Assembly: GCA_916610825.1 (NCBI GenBank)
Contig: OU744452.1
Coordinates: 9,642,021-9,706,020, forward strand
Origin: Haliclystus octoradiatus
Lineage: Eukaryota > Cnidaria > Staurozoa > Stauromedusae > Haliclystidae
Direction: 5' to 3'
Length of the DNA: 64,000 bases
Below are positions 30,001 through 45,000 of the stretch, in pieces; the first letter of the stretch is position 1; the number at the start of each line of letters is the position of its first letter. Below the pieces are notes generated by a model, which was not told where the DNA came from, did no database searches, and saw only the letters and a list, made by a program, of their open reading frames with translations. Both the position numbers and the translations under genes were made by a program.

Positions 30001-33000
30001 CTACTACATTAGCTCCAACAACAACAGAGAAGCCAAGCACTGTTACTGAAGAACCAACCACTATTGCTGATAACACCACTACCGAAACACCTTCTACCTC
30101 CTCCGGTCCAACAACAACAGAGAAGCCAAGCACTATAACTGATCAACCAACCACTATTGCTGATAACACCACTACAGAAACACCATCTACCACGTATGCT
30201 CCATCTACAACTGAAAATTCAAGTACTATAACTGATCAACCGACAACAGTTGCTGATAATACCACTACAGAAACACCATCTACCACTTATGTTCCCACTA
30301 CAACCGAAAAGCCAAGCACTGTAACTGATCAACCAACCACCTTTGCTGACAACACCACTACCAAAACACCTTCTACCTCCTCCGCTCCAACAACAACAGA
30401 GAAGCCAAGCACTGTTACTGATCAACCAACCACGATAGCTGATAACACCACTGCAGAAACACCATCTACTACATTAGCTCCAACAACAACAGAGAAGCCA
30501 ATCACCGTAACTGATCAGCCAGCCACTATTGCTGATAACACCACTAGCGAAACACCTTCTACCTCATCAGCTCCAACAACAACCGAAAAGCCAAGCACTA
30601 TAACTGATCAACCAACCACTGTTGCTGATAATACCACTACAGAAACACCATCTACCACTTATGTTCTTACTACAACCGAAAAGCCAAGCACTGTAACTGA
30701 TCAACCAACCACCTTTGCTGACAACACCACTACCGAAACACCTTCTACCTCCTCCGCTCCAACAACAACAGAGAAGCCAAGCACTGTTACTGATCAACCA
30801 ACCACGATAGCTGATAACACCACTACAGAAACACCATCTACTACATTAGCTCCAACAACAACAGAGAAGCCAAGCACCGTAACTGATCAGCCAACCACTA
30901 TTGCTGATAACATCACTAGCGAAACACCTTCTACCTCATCAGCTCCAACAACAACAGAAAAGCCAAGCACTGTAACTGATCAACCAACCACTGTTGCTGA
31001 TAACACCACTACCGAAACACCTTCTACCACGTATATTCCAACTACAACCGAACAACCAAGCACTGTAACTGATCAACCGACCACTGTTGCTGATAACACC
31101 ACTACAGAAACACCATCTACTACATTAGCTCCAACAACAACAGAGAAGCCAAGCACTTTTACTGAAGAACCAACCACTATTGCTGATAACACCACTACCG
31201 AAACACCTTCTACCTCCTCCGGTCCAACAACAACAGAGAAGCCAAGCACTATAACTGATCAACCAACCACTATTGCTGATAACACCACTACAGAAACACC
31301 ATCTACCACGTATGCTCCATCTACAACTGAAAAACCAAGTACTATAACTGATCAACCGACCACTGTTGCTGATAATACCACTACAGAAACACCATCTACC
31401 ACTTATGTTCCCACTACAACCGAAAAGCCAAGCACTGTAACTGATCAACCAACCACCTTTGCTGACAACACCACTACCGAAACACCTTCTACCTCCTCCG
31501 CTCCAACAACAACAGAGAAGCCAAGCACTGTTACTGATCAACCAACCACGATAGCTGATAACACCACTACAGAAACACCATCTACTACATTAGCTCCAAC
31601 AACAACAGAGAAGCCAAGCACCGTAACTGATCAGCCAACCACTATTGCTGATAACACCACTAGCGAAACACCTTCTACCTCATCAGCTCCAACAACAACA
31701 GAAAAGCCAAGCACTGTAACTGATCAACCAACCACTGTTGCTGATAACACCACTACCGAAACACCTTCTACCACGTATATTCCAACTACAACCGAACAAC
31801 CAAGCACTGTAACTGATCAACCGACCACTGTTGCTGATAACACCACTACAGAAACACCATCTACTACATTAGCTCCAACAACAACAGAGAAGCCAAGCAC
31901 TGTTACTGAAGAACCAACCACTATTGCTGATAACACCACTACCGAAACACCTTCTACCTCCTCCGGTCCAACAACAACAGAGAAGCCAAGCACTATAACT
32001 GATCAACCAACCACTATTGCTGATAACACCACTACAGAAACACCATCTACCACGTATGCTCCATCTACAACTGAAAAACCAAGTACTATAACTGATCAAC
32101 CGACCACTGTTGCTGATAATACCACTACAGAAACACCATCTACCACTTATGTTCCCACTACAACCGAAAAGCCAAGCACTGTAACTTATCAACCAACCAC
32201 ATTTGCTGACAACACCACTACCGAAACACCTTCTACCTCCTCCGCTCCAACAATAACAGAGAAGCCAAGCACTGTTACTGATCAACCAACCACGATTGCT
32301 GATAACACCACTACAGAAACACCATCTACTACATTAGCTCCAACAACAACAGAGAAGCCAAGCACCGTAACTGATCAGCCAACCACTATTGCTGATAACA
32401 CCACTAGCGAAACACCTTCTACCTCATCAGCTCCAACAACAACAGAAAAGCCAAGCACTATAACTGATCAACCAACCACTGTTGCTGATAACACCACTAC
32501 CGAAACACCTTCTACCTCCTCCGGTCCAACAACAACAGAGAAGCCAAGCACTATAACTGATCAACCAACCACTATTGCTGATAACACCACTACAGAAACA
32601 CCTTCTACCACGTATATTCCAACTACAACCGAACAACCAAGCACTGTAACTGATCAACCGACCACTGTTGCTGATAACACCACTACAGAAACACCATCTA
32701 CTACATTAGCTCCAACAACGACAGAGAAGCCAAGCACTGTTACTGAAGAACCAACCACTATTGCTGATAACACCAATACCGAAACACCTTCTACCTCCTC
32801 CGGTTCAACAACAACAGAGAAGCCAAGCACTATAACTGATCAACCAACCACTATTGCTGATAACACCACTACAGAAACACCATCTACCACGTATGCTCCA
32901 TCTACAACTGAAAAACCAAGTACTATAACTGATCAACCGACCACTGTTGCTGATAATACCACTACAGAAACACCATCTACCACTTATGTTCCCACTACAA

Positions 33001-36000
33001 CCGAAAAGCCAAGCACTGTAACTGATCAACCAACCACCTTTGCTGACAACACCACTACCGAAACACCTTCTACCTCCTCCGGTTCAACAACAACAGAGAA
33101 GCCAAGCACTATAACTGATCAACCAACCACTATTGCTGATAACACCACTACCGAAACACCTTCTACCACGTATATTCCAACTACAACCGAACAACCAAGC
33201 ACTGTAACTGATCAACCGACCACTGTTGCTGATAACACCACTACAGAAACACCATCTACTACATTAGCTCCAACAACAACAGAGAAGCCAAGCACTGTTA
33301 CTGAAGAACCAACCACTATTGCTGATAACACCACTACCGAAACACCTTCTACCTCCTCCGCTCCAACAACAACAGAGAAGCCAAGCACTATAACTGATCA
33401 ACCAACCACTATTGCTGATAACACCACTACAGAAACACCATCTACCACGTATGCTCCATCTACAACTGAAAATTCAAGTACTATAACTGATCAACCGACA
33501 ACAGTTGCTGATAATACCACTACAGAAACACCATCTACCACTTATGTTCCCACTACAACCGAAAAGCCAAGCACTGTAACTGATCAACCAACCACCTTTG
33601 CTGACAACACCACTACCGAAACACCTTCTACCTCCTCCGCTCCAACAACAACAGAGAAGCCAAGCACTGTTACTGATCAACCAACCACGATAGCTGATAA
33701 CACCACTACAGAAACACCATCTACTACATTAGCTCCAACAACAACAGAGAAGCCAATCACCGTAACTAATCAGCCAGCCACTATTGCTGATAACACCACT
33801 AGCGAAACACCTTCTACCTCATCAGCTCCAACAACAACCGAAAAGCCAAGCACTATAACTGATCAACCAACCACTGTTGCTGATAACACCACTACCGAAA
33901 CACCTTCTACCACGTATATTCCAACTACAACCGAACAACCAAGCACTGTAACTGATCAACCGACCACTGTTGCTGATAACACCACTACAGAAACACCATC
34001 TACTACATTAGCTCCAACAACAACAGAGAAGCCAAGCACTGTTACTGAAGAACCAACCACTATTGCTGATAACACTACTACCGAAACACCTTCTACCTCC
34101 TCCGGTTCAACAACAACAGAGAAGCCAAGCACTATAACTGATCAACCAACCACTATTGCTGATAACACCACTACAGAAACACCATCTACCACGTATGCTC
34201 CATCTACAACTGAAAAACCAAGTACTATAACTGATCAACCGACCACTGTTGCTGATAACACCACTACAGAAACACCATCTACTACATTAGCTCCAACAAC
34301 AACAGAGAAGCCAAGCACCGTAACTGATCAGCCAACCACTATTGCTGATAACACCACTAGCGAAACACCTTCTACCTCATCAGCTCCAACAACAACAGAA
34401 AAGCCAAGCACTATAACTGATCAACCAACCACTGTTGCTGATAACACCACTACCGAAACACCTTCTACCACGTATATTCCAACTACAACCGAACAACCAA
34501 GCACTGTAACTGATCAACCGACCACTGTTGCTGATAACACCACTACAGAAACACCATCTACTACATTAGCTCCAACAACAACAGAGAAGCCAAGCACTGT
34601 TACTGAAGAACCAACCACTATTGCTGATAACACCACTACCGAAACACCTTCTACCTCCTCCGGTCCAACAACAACAGAGAAGCCAAGCACTATAACTGAT
34701 CAACCAACCACTATTGCTGATAACACCACTACAGAAACACCATCTACCACGTATGCTCCATCTACAACTGAAAATTCAAGTACTATAACTGATCAACCGA
34801 CAACAGTTGCTGATAATACCACTACAGAAACACCATCTACCACTTATGTTCCCACTACAACCGAAAAGCCAAGCACTGTAACTGATCTACCAACCACCTT
34901 TGCTGACAACACCACTACCGAAACACCTTCTACCTCCTCCGCTCCAACAACAACAGAGAAGCCAAGCACTGTTACTGATCAACCAACCACGATAGCTTAT
35001 AACACCACTACAGAAACACCATCTACTACATTAGCTCCAACAACAACAGAGAAGCCAATCACCGTAACTGATCAGCCAGCCACTATTGCTGATAACACCA
35101 CTAGCGAAACACCTTCTACCTCATCAGCTCCAACAACAACCGAAAAGCCAAGCACTATAACTGATCAACCAACCACTGTTGCTGATAACACCACTACCGA
35201 AACACCTTCTACCACGTATTTTCCAACTACAACCGAACAACCAAGCACTGTAACTGATCAACCGACCACTGTTGCTGATAACACCACTACAGAAACACCA
35301 TCTACTACATTAGCTCCAACAACAACAGAGAAGCCAAGCACTGTTACTGAAGAACCAACCACTATTGCTGATAACACTACTACCGAAACACCTTCTACCT
35401 CCTCCGGTTCAACAACAACAGAGAAGCCAAGCACTATAACTGATCAACCAACCACTATTGCTGATAACACCACTACAGAAACACCATCTACCACGTATGC
35501 TCCATCTACAACTGAAAAACCAAGTACTATAACTGATCAACCGACCACTGTTGCTGATAACACCACTACAGAAACACCATCTACTACATTAGCTCCAACA
35601 ACAACAGAGAAGCCAAGCACTGTAACTGATCAACCAACCACTATTGCTGATAACACCACTAGCGAAACACCTTCTACGTCATCAGCTCCAACAACAACAG
35701 AAAAGCCAAGCACTATTACTGATCAACCAACCACGATTGCTGATAACACCACTACAGAAACACCATTTACCACGTATGCTCCATCTACAACTGAAAAACC
35801 AAGTACTATAACTGATCAACCGACCACTGTTGCTGATAATACCACTACAGAAACACCATCTACCACTTATGTTCCCACTACAACCGAAAAGCCAAGCACT
35901 GTAACTGATCAACCAACCACCTTTGCTGACAACACCACTACCGAAACACCTTCTACCTCCTCCGCTCCAACAACAACAGAGAAGCCAAGCACTGTTACTG

Positions 36001-39000
36001 ATCAACCAACCACGATTGCTGATAACACCACTACAGAAACACCTTCTACCACGTATATTCCAACTACAACCGAACAACCAAGCACTGTAACTGATCAACC
36101 GACCACTGTTGCTGATAACACCACTACAGAAACACCATCTACTACATTAGCTCCAACAACGACAGAGAAGCCAAGCACTGTTACTGAAGAACCAACCACT
36201 ATTGCTGATAACACCACTACCGAAACACCTTCTACCTCCTCCGGTCCAACAACAACAGAGAAGCCAAGCACTATAACTGATCAACCAACCACTATTGCTG
36301 ATAACACCACTACAGAAACACCATCTACCACGTATGCTCCATCTACAACTGAAAAACCAAGTACTATAACTGATCAACCGACCACTGTTGCTGATAACAC
36401 CACTACAGAAACACCATCTACTACATTAGCTCCAACAACGACAGAGAAGCCAAGCACTGTTACTGAAGAACCAACCACTATTGCTGATAACACCACTACC
36501 GAAACACCTTCTACCTCCTCCGGTTCAACAACAACAGAGAAGCCAAGCACTATAACTGATCAACCAACCACTATTGCTGATAACACCACTACAGAAACAC
36601 CATCTACCACGTATGCTCCATCTACAACTGAAAAACCAAGTACTATAACTGATCAACCGACCACTGTTGCTGATAATACCACTACAGAAACACCATCTAC
36701 CACTTATGTTCCCACTACAACCGAAAAGGCAAGCACTGTAACTGATCAACCAACCACCTTTGCTGACAACACCACTACCGAAACACCTTCTACCTCCTCC
36801 GCTCCAACAACAACAGAGAAGCCAAGCACTGTTACTGATCAACCAACCACGATAGCTGATAACACCACTACAGAAACACCATCTACTACATTAGCTCCAA
36901 CAACAACAGAGAAGCCAAGCACCGTAACTGATCAGCCAACCACTATTGCTGATAACACCACTAGCGAAACACCTTCTACCTCATCAGCTCCAACAACAAC
37001 AGAAAAGCCAAGCACTATAACTGATCAACCAACCACTGTTGCTGATAACACCACTACCGAAACACCTTCTACCACGTATATTCCAACTACAACCGAACAA
37101 CCAAGCACTGTAACTGATCAACCGACCACTGTTGCTGATAACACCACTACAGAAACACCATCTACTACATTAGCTCCAACAACGACAGAGAAGCCAAGCA
37201 CTGTTACTGAAGAACCAACCACTATTGCTGATAACACCAATACCGAAACACCTTCTACCTCCTCCGGTTCAACAACAACAGAGAAGCCAAGCACTATAAC
37301 TGATCAACCAACCACTATTGCTGATAACACCACTACAGAAACACCATCTACCACGTATGCTCCATCTACAACTGAAAAACCAAGTACTATAACTGATCAA
37401 CCGACCACTGTTGCTGATAATACCACTACAGAAACACCATCTACCACTTATGTTCCCACTACAACCGAAAAGCCAAGCACTGTAACTGATCAACCAACCA
37501 CCTTTGCTGACAACACCACTACCGAAACACCTTCTACCTCCTCCGCTCCAACAACAACAGAGAAGCCAAGCACTGTTACTGATCAACCAACCACGATAGC
37601 TGATAACACCACTACAGAAACACCATCTACTACATTAGCTCCAACAACAACAGAGAAGCCAATCTCCGTAACTGATCAGCCAGCCACTATTGCTGATAAC
37701 ACCACTAGCGAAACACCTTCTACCTCATCAGCTCCAACAACAACCGAAAAGCCAAGCACTATAACTGATCAACCAACCACTGTTGCTGATAACACCACTA
37801 CCGAAACACCTTCTACCACGTATTTTCCAACTACAACCGAACAACCAAGCACTGTAACTGATCAACCGACCACTGATGCTGATAACACCACTACAGAAAC
37901 ACCATCTACTACATTAGCTCCAACAACAACAGAGAAGCCAAGCACTGTTACTGAAGAACCAACCACTATTGCTGATAACACTACTACCGAAACACCTTCT
38001 ACCTCCTCCGGTTCAACAACAACAGAGAAGCCAAGCACTATAACTGATCAACCAACCACTATTGCTGATAACACCACTACAGAAACACCATCTACCACGT
38101 ATGCTCCATCTACAACTGAAAAACCAAGTACTATAACTGATCAACCGACCACTGTTGCTGATAACACCACTACAGAAACACCATCTACTACATTAGCTCC
38201 AACAACAACAGAGAAGCCAAGCACTGTAACTGATCAACCAACCACTATTGCTGATAACACCACTAGCGAAACACCTCCTACGTCATCAGCTCCAACAACA
38301 ACAGAAAAGCCAAGCACTATTACTGATCAACCAACCACGATTGCTGATAACACCACTACAGAAACACCATTTACCACGTATGCTCCATCTACAACTGAAA
38401 AACCAAGTACTATAACTGATCAACCGACCACTGTTGCTGATAATACCACTACAGAAACACCATCTACCACTTATGTTCCCACTACAACCGAAAAGCCAAG
38501 CACTGTAACTGATCAACCAACCACCTTTGCTGACAACACCACTACCGAAACACCTTCTACCTCCTCCGCTCCAACAACAACAGAGAAGCCAAGCACTGTT
38601 ACTGATCAACCAACCACGATTGCTGATAACACCACTACAGAAACACCTTCTACCACGTATATTCCAACTACAACCGAACAACCAAGCACTGTAACTGATC
38701 AACCGACCACTGTTGCTGATAACACCACTACAGAAACACCATCTACTACATTAGCTCCAACAACGACAGAGAAGCCAAGCACTGTTACTGAAGAACCAAC
38801 CACTATTGCTGATAACACCACTACCGAAACACCTTCTACCTCCTCCGGTCCAACAACAACAGAGAAGCCAAGCACTATAACTGATCAACCAACCACTATT
38901 GCTGATAACACCACTACAGAAACACCATCTACCACGTATGCTCCATCTACAAATGAAAAACCAAGTACTATAACTGATCAACCGACCACTGTTGCTGATA

Positions 39001-42000
39001 ACACCACTACAGAAACACCATCTACTACATTAGCTCCAACAACGACAGAGAAGCCAAGCACTGTTACTGAAGAACCAACCACTATTGCTGATAACACCAC
39101 TACCGAAACACCTTCTACCTCCTCCGGTTCAACAACAACAGAGAAGCCAAGCACTATAACTGATCAACCAACCACTATTGCTGATAACACCACTACAGAA
39201 ACACCATCTACCACGTATGCTCCATCTACAACTGAAAAACCAAGTACTATAACTGATCAACCGACCACTGTTGCTGATAATACCACTACAGAAACACCAT
39301 CTTCCACTTATGTTCCCACTACAACCGAAAAGCCAAGCACTGTAACTGATCAACCAACCACCTTTGCTGACAACACCACTACCGAAACACCTTCTACCTC
39401 CTCCGCTCCAACAACAACAGAGAAGCCAAGCACTGTTACTGATCAACCAACCACGATAGCTGATAACACCACTACAGAAACACCATCTACTACATTAGCT
39501 CCAACAACAACAGAGACGCCAAGCACCGTAACTGATCAGCCAACCACTATTGCTGATAACACCACTAGCGAAACACCTTCTACCTCATCAGCTCCAACAA
39601 CAACAGAAAAGCCAAGCACTATAACTGATCAACCAACCACTGTTGCTGATAACACCACTACCGAAACACCTTCTACCACGTATATTCCAACTACAACCGA
39701 ACAACCAAGCACTGTAACTGATCAACCGACCACTGTTGCTGATAACACCACTACAGAAACACCATCTACTACATTAGCTCCAACAACGACAGAGAAGCCA
39801 AGCACTGTTACTGAAGAACCAACCACTATTGCTGATAACACCAATACCGAAACACCTTCTACCTCCTCCGGTTCAACAACAACAGAGAAGCCAAGCACTA
39901 TAACTGATCAACCAACCACTATTGCTGATAACACCACTACAGAAACACCATCTACCACGTATGCTCCATCTACAACTGAAAAACCAAGTACTATAACTGA
40001 TCAACCGACCACTGTTGCTGATAATACCACTACAGAAACACCATCTACCACTTATGTTCCCACTACAACCGAAAAGCCAAGCACTGTAACTGATCAACCA
40101 ACCACCTTTGCTGACAACACCACTACCGAAACACCTTCTACCTCCTCCGCTCCAACAACAACAGAGAAGCCAAGCACTGTTACTGATCAACCAACCAGGA
40201 TAGCTGATAACACCACTACAGAAACACCATCTACTACATTAGCTCCAACAACAACAGAGAAGCCAAGCACCGTAACTGATCAGCCAACCACTATTGCTGA
40301 TAACACCACTAGCGAAACACCTTCTACCTCATCAGCTCCAACAACAACAGAAAAGCCAAGCACTATAACTGATCAACCAACCACTGTTGCTGATAACACC
40401 ACTACCGAAACACCTTCTACCACGTATATTCCAACTACAACCGAACAACCAAGCACTGTAACTGATCAACCGACCACTGTTGCTGATAACACCACTACAG
40501 AAACACCATCTACTACATTAGCTCCAACAACAACAGAGAAGCCAAGCACTGTTACTGAAGAACCAACCACTATTGCTGATAACACCACTACCGAAACACC
40601 TTCTACCTCCTCCGGTCCAACAACAACAGAGAAGCCAAGCACTATAACTGATCAACCAACCACTATTGCTGATAACACCACTAGCGAAACACCTTCTACC
40701 TCATCAGCTCCAACAACAACCGAAAAGCCAAGCACTATAACTGATCAACCAACCACTGTTGCTGATAACACCACTACCGAAACACCTTCTACCACGTATA
40801 TTCCAACTACAACCGAACAACCAAGCACTGTAACTGATCAACCGACCACTGTTGCTGATAACACCACTACAGAAACACCATCTACTACATTAGCTCCAAC
40901 AACAACAGAGAAGCCAAGCACTGTTACTGAAGAACCAACCACTATTGCTGATAACACTACTACCGAAACACCTTCTACCTCCTCCGGTTCAACAACAACA
41001 GAGAAGCCAAGCACTATAACTGATCAACCAACCACTATTGCTGATAACACCACTACAGAAACACCATCTACCACGTATGCTCCATCTACAACTGAAAAAC
41101 CAAGTACTATAACTGATCAACCGACCACTGTTGCTGATAACACCACTACAGAAACACCATCTACTACATTAGCTCCAACAACAACAGAGAAGCCAAGCAT
41201 TGTTACTGAAGAACCAACCACTATTGCTGATAACACCACTACCGAAATACCTTCTACCTCCTCCGGTCCAACAACAACAGAGAAGCCAAGCACTATAACT
41301 GATCAACCAACCACTATTGCTGATAACACCACTAGCGAAACACCTTCTACCTCATCAGCTCCAACAACAACCGAAAAGCCAAGCACTATAACTGATCAAC
41401 CAACCACTGTTGCTGATAACACCACTACCGAAACACCTTCTACCACGTATATTCCAACTACAACCGAACAACCAAGCACTGTAACTGATCAACCGACCAC
41501 TGTTGCTGATAACACCACTACAGAAACACCATCTACTACATTAGCTCCAACAACAACAGAGAAGCCAAGCACTGTTACTGAACAACCAACCACTATTGCT
41601 GATAACACTACTACCGAAACACCTTCTACCTCCTCCGGTTCAACAACAACAGAGAAGCCAAGCACTATAACTGATCAACCAACCACTATTGCTGATAACA
41701 CCACTACAGAAACACCATCTACCACGTATGCTCCATCTACAACTGAAAAACCAAGTACTATAACTGATCAACCGACCACTGTTGCTGATAACACCACTAC
41801 AGAAACACCATCTACTACATTAGCTCCAACAACAACAGAAAAGCCAAGCACTGTAACTGATCAACCAACCACTATTGCTGATAACACCACTAGCGAAACA
41901 CCTTCTACGTCATCAGCTCCAACAACAACAGAAAAGCCAAGCACTATTACTGATCAACCAACCACGATTGCTGATAACACCACTACAGAAACACCATCTA

Positions 42001-45000
42001 CCACGTATGCTCCATCTACAACTGAAAAACCAAGTACTATAACTGATCAACCGACCACTGTTGCTGATAATACCACTACAGAAACACCATCTACCACTTA
42101 TGTTCCCACTACAACCGAAAATCCAAGCACTGTAACTGATCAACCAACCACCTTTGCTGACAACACCACTACCGAAACACCTTCTACCTCCTCCGCTCCA
42201 ACAACAACAGAGAAGCCAAGCACTGTTACTGATCAACCAACCACGATTGCTGATAACACCACTACAGAAACACCATCTACTACATTAGCTCCAACAACAA
42301 CAGAGAAGCCAAGCACTATAACTGATCAACCAACCACTGTTGCTGATAACACCACTACCGAAACACCTTCTACCACGTATATTCCAACTACAACCGAACA
42401 ACCAAGCACTGTAACTGATCAACCGACCACTGTTGCTGATAACACCACTACAGAAACACCATCTACTACATTAGCTCCAACAACAACAGAGAAGCCAAGC
42501 ACTGTTACTGAAGAACCAACCACTATTGCTGATAACACCACTACCGAAACACCTTCTACCTCCTCCGGTCCAACAACAACAGAGAAGCCAAGCACTGTAA
42601 CTGATCAACCAACCACTATTGCTGATAACACCACTACAGAAACACCATCTACCACGTATGCTCCATCTACAACTGAAAAACCAAGTACTATAACTGATCA
42701 ACCGACCACTGTTGCTGATAACACCACTACAGAAACACCATCTACTACATTAGCTCCAACAACAACAGAGAAGCCAAGCATTGTTACTGAAGAACCAACC
42801 ACTATTGCTGATAACACCACTACCGAAATACCTTCTACCTCCTCCGGTCCAACAACAACAGAGAAGCCAAGCACTATAACTGATCAACCAACCACTATTG
42901 CTGATAACACCACTAGCGAAACACCTTCTACCTCATCAGCTCCAACAACAACCGAAAAGCCAAGCACTATAACTGATCAACCAACCACTGTTGCTGATAA
43001 CACCACTACCGAAACACCTTCTACCACGTATATTCCAACTACAACCGAACAACCAAGCACTGTAACTGATCAACCGACCACTGTTGCTGATAACACCACT
43101 ACAGAAACACCATCTACTACATTAGCTCCAACAACAACAGAGAAGCCAAGCACTGTTACTGAAGAACCAACCACTATTGCTGATAACACTACTACCGAAA
43201 CACCTTCTACCTCCTCCGGTTCAACAACAACAGAGAAGCCAAGCACTATAACTGATCAACCAACCACTATTGCTGATAACACCACTACAGAAACACCATC
43301 TACCACGTATGCTCCATCTACAACTGAAAAACCAAGTACTATAACTGATCAACCGACCACTGTTGCTGATAACACCACTACAGAAACACCATCTACTACA
43401 TTAGCTCCAACAACAACAGAAAAGCCAAGCACTGTAACTGATCAACCAACCACTATTGCTGATAACACCACTAGCGAAACACCTTCTACGTCATCAGCTC
43501 CAACAACAACAGAAAAGCCAAGCACTATTACTGATCAACCAACCACGATTGCTGATAACACCACTACAGAAACACCATCTACCACGTATGCTCCATCTAC
43601 AACTGAAAAACCAAGTACTATAACTGATCAACCGACCACTGTTGCTGATAATACCACTACAGAAACACCATCTACCACTTATGTTCCCACTACAACCGAA
43701 AATCCAAGCACTGTAACTGATCAACCAACCACCTTTGCTGACAACACCACTACCGAAACACCTTCTACCTCCTCCGCTCCAACAACAACAGAGAAGCCAA
43801 GCACTGTTACTGATCAACCAACCACGATTGCTGATAACACCACTACAGAAACACCATCTACTACATTAGCTCCAACAACAACAGAGAAGCCAAGCACTAT
43901 AACTGATCAACCAACCACTGTTGCTGATAACACCACTACCGAAACACCTTCTACCACGTATATTCCAACTACAACCGAACAACCAAGCACTGTAACTGAT
44001 CAACCGACCACTGTTGCTGATAACACCACTACAGAAACACCATCTACTACATTAGCTCCAACAACAACAGAGAAGCCAAGCACTGTTACTGAAGAACCAA
44101 CCACTATTGCTGATAACACCACTACCGAAACACCTTCTACCTCCTCCGGTCCAACAACAACAGAGAAGCCAAGCACTGTAACTGATCAACCAACCACTAT
44201 TGCTGATAACACCACTACAGAAACACCATCTACCACGTATGCTCCATCTACAACTGAAAAACCAAGTACTATAACTGATCAACCGACCACTGTTGCTGAT
44301 AACACCACTACAGAAACACCATCTACCACGTATGCTCCAACTACAACCGAAAAGCCAAGCACTGTAACTGATCAACCAACCACCTTTGCTGACAACACCA
44401 CTACCGAAACACCTTCTACCTCCTCCGCTCCAACAACAACAGAGAAGCCAAGCACTGTTACTGATCAACCAACCACGATAGCTGATAACACCACTACAGA
44501 AACACCATCTACTACATTAGCTCCAACAACAACAGAGAAGCCAAGCACCGTAACTGATCAGCCAACCACTATTGCTGATAACACCACTAGCGAAACACCT
44601 TCTACCTCATCAGCTCCAACAACAACAGAAAAACCAAGCACTGTAACTGATCAACCAACCACTGTTGCTGATAACACCACTACCGAAACACCTTCTACCA
44701 CGTATATTCCAACTACAACCGAACAACCAAGCACTGTAACTGATCAACCGACCACTGTTGCTGATAACACCACTACAGAAACACCATCTACTACATTAGC
44801 TCCAACAACAACAGAGAAGCCAAGCACTGTTACTGAAGAACCAACCACTATTGCTGATAACACCACTACCGAAACACCTTCTACCTCCTCCGGTCCAATA
44901 ACAACAGAGAAGCCAAGCACTATAACTGATCAACCAACCACTATTGCTGATAACACCACTACAGAAACACCATCAACCACGTATGCTCCATCTACAACTG

